DNA of 9,569 nt from Lachnospiraceae bacterium UBA7225 (GTDB taxonomy: Bacteria; Bacillota; Clostridia; Lachnospirales; Lachnospiraceae), in the NCBI GenBank assembly GCA_002473385.1, contig DKTR01000021.1, forward strand, positions 9,918 to 19,486. The letters run 5' to 3'. Below, piece by piece: positions 1 to 6,063 of the stretch (position 1 is the first letter of the stretch; the number at the start of each line of letters is the position of its first letter). Under the pieces are notes generated by a model. It saw nothing but the letters and a program-made list of their open reading frames with translations, searched no databases and was not told the DNA's origin. The translations under genes and the position numbers were made by a program.

Positions 1-11
1 TTTTTTATTGC

Positions 12-23
12 GAAAAAGTTTTC
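12..23. promoter_or_regulatory. Possible LacI-type operator palindrome
   Basis: GAAAAAGTTTTC has two perfect inverted half-sites, GAAAA and TTTTC, around a 2-base centre. LacI-family regulators commonly bind short palindromes of this shape, although the usual central CG is missing here. It lies just downstream of a possible leftward promoter (45-73), where a bound repressor could block transcription leaving the window on the left. The link to the LacI-kinase fusion at 224 is an inference. A-rich/T-rich palindromes also arise by chance in AT-rich spacers. Confidence 0.25.
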
Positions 24-44
24 CTAAATCATTTTCCCTTTCAC

Positions 45-73
45 ATTTAACCACACATTATACGCATTGTCAA
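45..73 (-). promoter_or_regulatory. Possible divergent promoter reading leftward
   Basis: On the minus strand a perfect -35 box TTGACA (68-73) is followed after 17 bases by TTAAAT (45-50), which matches the -10 consensus at four of six positions. The start of transcription would be near 38, pointing out of the window. A divergent transport or catabolic operon opposite a LacI-family regulator is a common arrangement, but the gene itself is not visible. Confidence 0.4.
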
Positions 74-156
74 TACCTTTTTATGCATTTTGGCTATAAA
101 AATATTTTAATAAAGAGTTTTCCTTGTCCATCTCGCGCGTATCGTTATATTACTAA

Positions 157-185
157 TTGACAATTCCATTTAATTGTTACATAAT
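157..185 (+). promoter_or_regulatory. Promoter of the LacI-kinase fusion gene
   Basis: A perfect -35 box TTGACA (157-162), a 17-base spacer and CATAAT (180-185) form a strong sigma-A-type promoter. Transcription would start near 192, giving a 5' leader of about 30 bases before the ATG at 224. The -35 box sits inside an 11-base perfect palindrome, AATTGACAATT (155-165), which could be an operator for self-repression. That role is only suggested by its position. A GAGGA ribosome binding site follows at 212-216. Confidence 0.75.
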
Positions 186-223
186 AAAGAAAAAGATGTC
201 ATGAAAAAGTCGAGGAAAAACAG

Positions 224-2122
224 ATGACCATTAATGAAATTGCAAAACTAGCAGGTGTATCCGTTTCAACAGTGTCAAAAATTGTGAATAACAAAGCTGA
301 AAATATCAACATTAATACCCGGAACCGGGTTCTGGAAATTGTAAAAGAATACCACTATGTACCATACGCCACTGCTAAAAAGGCATCTGGGGCGAAGACA
401 TTCATTCTCGGCGTTTTGCTGCGCTCAGCGCAGCGCACAAGCCAGTTAATCAACGGAATTATGAACACAGCACAGGAGAACGGCTACAGTATCCTTCTGC
501 TAAACAGCAACGAAAATGTTTCTACTGAATTAAAGCATATCAGCGCTCTGTGTAAGAATAAGGTAGACGGTGTCATCTGGGAGCCGGTCAGCGAAAACAG
601 TCTTCAGGCGAAACATCATTTTGAAAAATCAAATATCAGTGTATGTTATATGAATGCTCCGTTTGCAGAAGCATCCTATAATATTGACTTTGCCGCTCTT
701 GGATATGCTGCTGCGAAAGCTCTCATCCAAAAAGGGCATCAGAAACTCGGCTGTCTTGTCACAAAAAATGACACACGTTCTGATCTTGTGCTGGAAGGCT
801 TCAAAAGGTGCCTGTTTGATAACAAAATTGCCTATGTGGATAATATGTGTCTTGACACGGATTCCGATGAATGGCACAACCGTCTGATATCGCACAGTCT
901 GAGCGGCATCGTGAGTGCCCATTATAGTGCAGCAGCCACACTGTCAGAGCAACTCGCTGCCATGCGTCTGAAGTTACCGCATGATATTTCACTGATTACA
1001 CTTTGCAGTGATCCGCAGGAAAATATCGGCTATCCCCGGATCTCCTGCATACAGATTCCTTATGCCCTTTTTGGAAGAGTTCTTTGCGAAAAATTAATTG
1101 CAGAATGCGAGAAGCAGGAGTGCAGTCATACCACATTTACCCTGGACTTCCAACCGGACAGCGACGTAAGTATTGATGTTCCCTTTTTCTCTTTTTCCAA
1201 AAAAATAGTTGTCATAGGAAGTATCAATATTGACATCACACTGAACGTGGACGAACTGCCGCAACCCGGCAAATCGATCAGTACAGATAGATATTCTGTA
1301 ATTCCCGGCGGAAAAGGTGCCAACCAGGCAGTCGGTGTAGCCAAATTAGGCAACGAGGTCTGCCTGATCGGAAAAGTCGGGAGCGACTATGATGCGTCTA
1401 TTGTGTATTCCTGCATGGAGAAAAACCACGTAGATTATCACGGTGTCCTTCGCGATGCCCATTCTGAGACCGGAAAAGCTTATATCCACGTACAGAATGA
1501 CGGCGAAAGCATGATTACGATTTTAAATGGCGCCAACAAAAACCTGTCCCCTTCCGACATTCTTCCTTACGAAGAATTGTTTGTAAATGCCGGCTACTGT
1601 CTCCTGCAGACAGAGGTCCCCACATCCGCCGTGCAGGCAGCCGCAGAGATTGCTCATCGCCACGGCGTCCAGAATATCTTAAAACCTGCCGCCATAAAAA
1701 CCATCAGTGATGAGCTGATGCAATTGACTGATATTTTTGTTCCAAACAAAAAAGAGGCAGAGATTCTCTGCCCCCAAATTAACGATATAGAAGGAAAAGC
1801 CGATGCATTCCTTGCCCGTGGCGCGCGTTCTGTCATCATAACACTGGGCGAATCCGGCTGTTACATTAAAACCGCAGATTTCTGCAGCTATCTGCCTGCC
1901 GCAGATTTCACCCCGATAGACACCACCGGCGCCGCAGACGCGTTCATCGCAGCACTTGCAGTGTACCTTTCTGCCGGTTATTCCATCGAGCACGCCGCAC
2001 GTGTCGCTTCCTGTGCCGCCGGCTTTTGCGTTTCAAGACAGGGCACCATCCCGGCTCTGATAGACCGGAATTCTCTGGAAACCTACATCCGCAGAACCCA
2101 GCCGGAAATATTACTGCCCTAA
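224..2122 (+). CDS. LacI-family repressor fused to a PfkB/ribokinase-type sugar kinase
   Basis: This 632-residue protein carries two units normally encoded separately. Residues 1-50 form a LacI-type helix-turn-helix (TINEIAKLAGVSVSTVSKIV) followed by a hinge. Residues about 58-320 resemble the periplasmic-binding-protein-like ligand domain of LacI regulators. Residues about 327-625 form a complete PfkB kinase: N-terminal GSINID (332-337), substrate loop PGGKGANQA (361-369), the NxxE motif as PNKKEAE (507-513), and signature 2 as DTTGAADAF (566-574) with catalytic base Asp572. The order and spacing resemble ribokinase, so the likely reaction is ATP-dependent phosphorylation of ribose or a similar sugar in the cytoplasm. 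Two motif changes are seen: the usual NPA is KPA (487-489), and GAGD is GAAD. The ATG is supported by GAGGA seven bases upstream. The protein probably senses the sugar and controls its own gene or a neighbouring uptake operon. The substrate cannot be fixed from sequence. Confidence 0.93.
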   Translation: MTINEIAKLAGVSVSTVSKIVNNKAENININTRNRVLEIVKEYHYVPYATAKKASGAKTFILGVLLRSAQRTSQLINGIMNTAQENGYSILLLNSNENVSTELKHISALCKNKVDGVIWEPVSENSLQAKHHFEKSNISVCYMNAPFAEASYNIDFAALGYAAAKALIQKGHQKLGCLVTKNDTRSDLVLEGFKRCLFDNKIAYVDNMCLDTDSDEWHNRLISHSLSGIVSAHYSAAATLSEQLAAMRLKLPHDISLITLCSDPQENIGYPRISCIQIPYALFGRVLCEKLIAECEKQECSHTTFTLDFQPDSDVSIDVPFFSFSKKIVVIGSINIDITLNVDELPQPGKSISTDRYSVIPGGKGANQAVGVAKLGNEVCLIGKVGSDYDASIVYSCMEKNHVDYHGVLRDAHSETGKAYIHVQNDGESMITILNGANKNLSPSDILPYEELFVNAGYCLLQTEVPTSAVQAAAEIAHRHGVQNILKPAAIKTISDELMQLTDIFVPNKKEAEILCPQINDIEGKADAFLARGARSVIITLGESGCYIKTADFCSYLPAADFTPIDTTGAADAFIAALAVYLSAGYSIEHAARVASCAAGFCVSRQGTIPALIDRNSLETYIRRTQPEILLP

Positions 2123-2141
2123 AAAGATTACCTGTCTTTTT
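2121..2141. terminator. Weak A/T hairpin between convergent genes
   Basis: AAAAAGA (2121-2127) pairs with TCTTTTT (2135-2141) around a 7-base loop. It begins in the stop codon of the rightward fusion gene and covers the last codons of the leftward DUF951 gene. A run of T follows in each direction, so it could act as a weak bidirectional terminator. The stem is almost all A-T, which makes it a poor example. Confidence 0.25.
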
Positions 2142-2322
2142 TCCGCAATTCTCTTGTATTTTTTTCAACAAGTCTGCGGGCAACCATAATCTGATGCCCA
2201 CAGCCCTGACACTTCAGCCGGAAGTCTGCCCCCACACGCAGAATCTCCCACTCGCTGCTGCCGCAGGGGTGCGGCTTTTTCAGTCTTACGATATCGCCCA
2301 CTTCATAATTCAGCCGTTCCAT
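2128..2322 (-). CDS. DUF951 family small protein
   Basis: A 64-residue protein matching the DUF951 pattern. It has an N-terminal YEVGDIVRLKKPHPCGS segment, then EWEILRVGADFRLKC, then QGCGHQIMVARR, and a charged C-terminal tail. The three cysteines in PHPCG and KCQGCG suggest metal or nucleic-acid binding, but no function is established for the family to my knowledge. The start at 2322 is chosen because GGGAGG lies about 10 bases upstream and the family begins at this methionine. The open frame continues upstream to a TTG at 2430 that overlaps the sirtuin stop, but those 36 extra residues do not look like DUF951. It is the last gene of the leftward cluster, about 100 bases after the sirtuin gene. 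Confidence 0.85.
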   Translation of the reverse strand: MERLNYEVGDIVRLKKPHPCGSSEWEILRVGADFRLKCQGCGHQIMVARRLVEKNTRELRKKDR

Positions 2323-2426
2323 GATACCGTTTCCTCCCTTTTTATGTGCCGTCTCTCCGGCAAATATGCTTCCCGGCATCTGTCCGCTTACCGGAGAATC
2401 CATTCCAGCGCGCACTCTGCGCCCTC

Positions 2427-3152
2427 TCAACCGATATGGATGCTCTCAAATACCTTCCCGATGCTGTCGTCAATTACCAGATCCGCATTTTTGTCGCGCG
2501 AGGTAGTGCTCTTATTAATCACCACCAGCTTATTGCCGCGGAAATAATCGATCAGCCCGGCTGCCGGATAAACCACCAGAGACGTTCCGCCGATAATCAG
2601 CACATCCGCCGACGCAATATAACGGATGGATTTCATCATGGTTTCATTGTCCAGCCCCTCTTCATAAAGCACCACGTCCGGCTTGATAATACCGCCGCAT
2701 GTGCAGCGCGGAATGCCATCCGCCGCTTTTATGTATTTTGCGTCATAAAATTTTCCGCACTTCTGGCAGTAATTGCGGTGTACACTGCCATGCAGCTCCA
2801 GCACCTCTTTGCTTCCCGCCATCTGATGCAGCCCATCAATATTCTGGGTGATGACGGCACGCACATGCCCACTCTTCTCCCACTGGGCAAGACGGGTGTG
2901 TGCCATATTTGGCTTCGCATCGAGCATCAGCATTTTCTTTTTATAAAACCGGTAAAACTCCTCCGTCCGGTTCATAAAAAAAGTATGGCTGATAATCGTC
3001 TCCGGCGGATAATCATATTCCTGGTTGTATAAACCGTCCACACTGCGGAAATCCGGTATCCCGCTCTCCGTCGACACTCCGGCACCTCCAAAAAACACCA
3101 CATTATTACTGCCTGCAATCCATTCCTGTAAAACTGCTGTCTTATCCTGCAT
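2427..3152 (-). CDS. cobB: Sir2 family NAD-dependent protein deacetylase
   Basis: This 241-residue protein is a standard-length bacterial sirtuin, which removes acyl groups from lysine using NAD+ and yields nicotinamide and O-acetyl-ADP-ribose. Seen in order: the NAD-binding GAGVSTESGIPDFRS (23-37), TQNIDGLH (102-109), the catalytic His121 in LELHGS, zinc ligands Cys129/Cys132 and Cys150/Cys152 (the second pair as CxC), and GGTSLVVYPAAGL (188-200). The helix with EEFYRFYKK (64-72) resembles the Thermotoga-type deacetylase. It lacks the Tyr/Arg pair seen in SIRT5-like desuccinylases, so deacetylation is the likelier activity. AAGGGGG lies about eight bases before the ATG. The gene starts 17 bases after the sortase stop codon, consistent with co-transcription. 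A functional link to the sortase is not evident. Confidence 0.93.
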   Translation of the reverse strand: MQDKTAVLQEWIAGSNNVVFFGGAGVSTESGIPDFRSVDGLYNQEYDYPPETIISHTFFMNRTEEFYRFYKKKMLMLDAKPNMAHTRLAQWEKSGHVRAVITQNIDGLHQMAGSKEVLELHGSVHRNYCQKCGKFYDAKYIKAADGIPRCTCGGIIKPDVVLYEEGLDNETMMKSIRYIASADVLIIGGTSLVVYPAAGLIDYFRGNKLVVINKSTTSRDKNADLVIDDSIGKVFESIHIG

Positions 3153-3169
3153 TGTAAAACCCCCTTTTC

Positions 3170-4075
3170 CTACTCTTCTATCGGCTCATAGCCGTCCGCC
3201 TTCGGAACCGACTGATAGGTACGCACACGCTTGCCCTGTACGATAAAGCGCGTCTCGCTGTCACCAGTGCATGTGGAAAGCGTAACAACCATATCGCCGT
3301 AATTTACCTCCACGTCCGTCTCGACATACGACTGCGATTTCGCAGTATTCACGAAATTGAGAAAATCCTCCTCTCCGGCAAACCCGGTTTTATAGCAGTC
3401 ACTGTATGCTCCGACAACGCCGCACGCAAAAATTTCATATTTATAAATCTTGTCCGGCGTGTAAATCCAGAAATACGGACTTTTATCGTATGTTTCCTGT
3501 TCGCCATACTGTTTCAGTTTTCCAAACATCGATCCGTTTTTCATATTGTGACCATAAATGATACTATTTCTGTTGTAAAAGTCCGGATTATTTACATAAT
3601 CGAGGAAAATCGAGCCAGCGAAATTCTCCTGATTGCGGAAGGTTCTATGCAGATAATAGTCATTATCCTCCCCCTGCATGATCGGATAAGTAATATCCAG
3701 TGCTTCCGTTTCCAGCCATCCAACAATATCTCCATTAATGGCAAGCAGACTGTCAAAATCAATCGGATTTTCCATCTGCTCCAGCTTTTTTGTGCCCGCC
3801 GCTGCATCCGCATCCAGAATCTCATCGGCACCCATGGTCTCATTCTCCACCATGCTTTCCTCATCAAAGCCCTCTGTTTCCCTGTCTGTTTTCACATACT
3901 CCTCCAGTGCATTGTACTCATCGGTTCCCGCCTTGTACGCAAAATAAATTGTCACAAGCTGATATCCTGCGTAGCAGAATACACCCAGTGCCACAATGAT
4001 CACCAGTGTACTGATAACACTTCCAATACCACCGCTCTTTTTATGCTTCGTCTTTCTCCGTCTGTCTCTTGTCAT
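3170..4075 (-). CDS. srtB: Class B sortase
   Basis: This 301-residue membrane-anchored transpeptidase would cut a C-terminal sorting signal and attach the protein to peptidoglycan or link pilin subunits. A basic N-terminus (RDRRRKTKHKK) precedes one membrane segment at about 17-47. An acidic linker (about 60-95) leads into the sortase fold. Catalytic residues are His176 in IIYGHNMKNGSMFG, Cys269 in TLSTCTGD and Arg276 in TRFIVQGKR. The IIYGHN and TLSTC contexts, with a long region before them, are typical of class B. The start at 4075 has AGGTG about 10 bases upstream and falls 25 bases after the kinase stop. A longer frame back to 4225 would overlap the kinase gene by 125 bases and add a basic, non-sortase stretch, so it is not used. 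No sorting-signal protein is present in this window. Confidence 0.92.
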   Translation of the reverse strand: MTRDRRRKTKHKKSGGIGSVISTLVIIVALGVFCYAGYQLVTIYFAYKAGTDEYNALEEYVKTDRETEGFDEESMVENETMGADEILDADAAAGTKKLEQMENPIDFDSLLAINGDIVGWLETEALDITYPIMQGEDNDYYLHRTFRNQENFAGSIFLDYVNNPDFYNRNSIIYGHNMKNGSMFGKLKQYGEQETYDKSPYFWIYTPDKIYKYEIFACGVVGAYSDCYKTGFAGEEDFLNFVNTAKSQSYVETDVEVNYGDMVVTLSTCTGDSETRFIVQGKRVRTYQSVPKADGYEPIEE

Positions 4076-4100
4076 AATAGTCTGCACCTGCCTTTCTGCC

Positions 4101-5342
4101 TCAGTTTCCGCCACTCTCCCGGTGTTTTGCCGGAGTTTCGCCCATTCTCCTGTATCTGTACTGAATTGTGCCTGCCTCCCGGTGCCATGCCGCACGTCCC
4201 CGTTTCTGCGGACTTTCCGGCACATATGCCGGCAGGATCACCGTAAATGTTGTATAGTAGCGGTCGCTTTTTGCCTCAATTTTTCCGCCATGCAGCTCCA
4301 CGATCTGTTTTGCGATAGACAGTCCAAGACCAGAGCCGCCCGTCTGGCTGCTGCGCGCATTATCCGCACGGTAGAACTTCTCAAAAATTGCTTTCAGCTT
4401 CTGTTCCGGAATCTGATGCCCCTGGTTTGTAAAGGTTATGATAATATCATTATTCTTTCTGCGCGCCTCAATTGCAATCTCCGTATCGCTGTAGCTATAG
4501 GCAATCGCATTGCGCAGCAGATTTTCAAATACCCGTGCCAGCTTATCGGGATCACCGTCAACGATCATATTTTCATCCGTATCCACCCGGCAGGTCATAT
4601 ACTTTGCAGCCAGCACGGCATAGCTCTCATCCGCAAGCTGTTCCAGCATCACTGACAAATCAAGCTGTACCTTTTCCAGCACAATATCCTGCAGATTGAA
4701 CCGGGTGATTTCGAAAAATTCGTTTATCAGTTCACCCAACCGGTTCGCCTTCTCCAGTGACACATGAATATACTTCTGGCGATCGTCCTCCGGCATATTC
4801 TTCTGCCCATCCAGCATCGTCAGATAGGCGATAATGGAAGTAAGCGGCGTTTTCAGATCATGCGCCAGATAAACAACCAGGTCATTTTTCTTCTGCTCAC
4901 TCTCGGTAGCCACCCGTTCCTTGCGCTTGAGTGTCATTTTCAGCCCTGTCAGCTTGTCTGAAATAGGCTGCAGCTCCGAGGGCAGCTTCACCGGCTCCTC
5001 ATTATCCTCGCGGACATCGTTAATTGCCTTCTCCACAAGCCCCAGATACCCCAGAATTCCCTTAATCGCCAGATTATAAAAAATCAGAAACAAAATAATA
5101 AACCCAATCGCCAGAAACAGGATTTTGTTATCCATAAAGATTTTTCCATAAAGCTGATCAGCCGTATTCCAGTCCAGATGAAGCTTCGTGAAAAACCACA
5201 TCATCAGGTCCGTAAAAAACTTCTGGAAAATACCATCAATCAAAAAGTGGACAATCCCATAGCCCACAACCAGCGTCAGTGCTGCCACCAGGCTGGTTCT
5301 GATGAGAATTGTCCTCTTTAGTTTTTTATAGCTATTTTTCAA
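4101..5342 (-). CDS. VanS-like sensor histidine kinase
   Basis: This 413-residue membrane kinase has membrane segments at about 12-38 and 74-96 enclosing a short extracellular loop of about 35 residues. A linker or HAMP-like region follows, then the dimerisation domain with phospho-acceptor His161 in YLAHDLKTPLTS. The ATPase domain shows an N box around N274 (FENLLRNA), a divergent G1 box (NQG), an F box EKFYRAD and a G2 box GGSGLGLS. Family knowledge: the H-box and ATPase segments closely resemble VanS of glycopeptide-resistance operons, so envelope sensing is plausible. No vanHAX-type genes are in the window. The start is TTG, preceded by AGGA, and overlaps the response-regulator gene by 11 bases, which suggests translational coupling. 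About 40 basic residues follow the ATPase domain, longer than the VanS tail as I recall it. Confidence 0.92.
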   Translation of the reverse strand: MKNSYKKLKRTILIRTSLVAALTLVVGYGIVHFLIDGIFQKFFTDLMMWFFTKLHLDWNTADQLYGKIFMDNKILFLAIGFIILFLIFYNLAIKGILGYLGLVEKAINDVREDNEEPVKLPSELQPISDKLTGLKMTLKRKERVATESEQKKNDLVVYLAHDLKTPLTSIIAYLTMLDGQKNMPEDDRQKYIHVSLEKANRLGELINEFFEITRFNLQDIVLEKVQLDLSVMLEQLADESYAVLAAKYMTCRVDTDENMIVDGDPDKLARVFENLLRNAIAYSYSDTEIAIEARRKNNDIIITFTNQGHQIPEQKLKAIFEKFYRADNARSSQTGGSGLGLSIAKQIVELHGGKIEAKSDRYYTTFTVILPAYVPESPQKRGRAAWHREAGTIQYRYRRMGETPAKHRESGGN

Positions 5343-6027
5343 CTTTGTATCCTACTCCCCAGACCGTTTTAATGAACTCCGTTTTGCCCATCGGTCCGCC
5401 CATTTTCTCACGCAGATGACGAATGTGCACCATCACCGTGTTGTTGCTCTGTTTGTAATATTTCTCATGCCATACCTGCTCAAAAAGCTGCTCCGAGCTG
5501 ATCACCTGACCACGGTTTTCACATAAAATCCAGAGAATATCAAACTCAATCGGCGTCAGCGTCAGCTCCCGCTCATTGAATATACACTCATGCGTGCTGC
5601 GGTTCATCAGCAGACCGCCGAAATCTATGATGTCCTCCTGCGGCTTTCCTCCATCATTATATTTCGTATAACGGCGAAGCTGCGCCTTTACGCGCGCAAT
5701 CAGCTCCAGCGGATTAAACGGCTTTTCAATGTAGTCGTCCGCTCCCAGTGTCAGCCCGTTGATCTTGTCCATATACTCCGTTTTCGCTGTCAGCATGATA
5801 ACCGGAAATGTATACGTTTCACGGATCTTCTGCAGAATGGTAAAGCCGTCGATGTCCGGCAGCATGACGTCCAGAATCGCCAGATCCGGCTTTTCTTCGT
5901 TCACAGCCGCCAGTGCATCCCTGCCATTGTAGCATTTAATTACCTCAAAATTTTCGTTTTTCAGATAAAGTCCGATAACGTCCGCAATCTCGCGTTCATC
6001 ATCCACAATTAGTATTTTGCCGGGCAT
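5332..6027 (-). CDS. VanR-like OmpR-family response regulator
   Basis: A 231-residue DNA-binding response regulator. The receiver domain (1-120) has the acidic pair Asp9/Asp10, phospho-acceptor Asp53 in ILDVMLP, Thr80 and Lys102 in EKPF. The winged-helix DNA-binding domain (about 130-231) ends in VHIRHLREKMG and TVWGVGYKVEK, typical of the OmpR/PhoB group. The receiver and the SNNTVMVHIRHLREKM region resemble VanR closely. It is expected to be phosphorylated by the kinase encoded immediately downstream. Its targets cannot be read from sequence; the sortase gene two positions downstream is a reasonable candidate. The ATG is preceded by AAGGAGG with a 7-base spacer. The gene begins 36 bases after the asnS stop codon, with no obvious promoter in the gap. 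Confidence 0.94.
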   Translation of the reverse strand: MPGKILIVDDEREIADVIGLYLKNENFEVIKCYNGRDALAAVNEEKPDLAILDVMLPDIDGFTILQKIRETYTFPVIMLTAKTEYMDKINGLTLGADDYIEKPFNPLELIARVKAQLRRYTKYNDGGKPQEDIIDFGGLLMNRSTHECIFNERELTLTPIEFDILWILCENRGQVISSEQLFEQVWHEKYYKQSNNTVMVHIRHLREKMGGPMGKTEFIKTVWGVGYKVEK

Positions 6028-6063
6028 AGCTGCCCCTCCTTCTGTATATGATATGGGATCCGC

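Noticed and set aside
201..227. Eight-codon upstream frame ending in an ATGA overlap with the fusion gene start
   Set aside because: Its own ribosome binding site is weak, and such a short A-rich frame is likely by chance.
2323..2430. Longer DUF951 protein starting at a TTG overlapping the sirtuin stop
   Set aside because: The extra residues do not match the family, and the ATG at 2322 has a strong GGGAGG site in front of it.
2026..2547. Rightward open frame of 173 codons after the fusion gene
   Set aside because: It lies antisense to the DUF951 and sirtuin genes, starts inside the fusion gene in another frame, and its translation has no recognisable domain.
4076..4225. Longer sortase starting at 4225
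   Set aside because: It would overlap the kinase gene by 125 bases and place about 50 basic residues before the membrane segment. The ATG at 4075 has a ribosome binding site and falls just after the kinase stop.
4101..6027. Glycopeptide resistance locus
   Set aside because: Only regulator-like genes are present; no VanH, ligase, VanX or VanY genes occur anywhere in the window.
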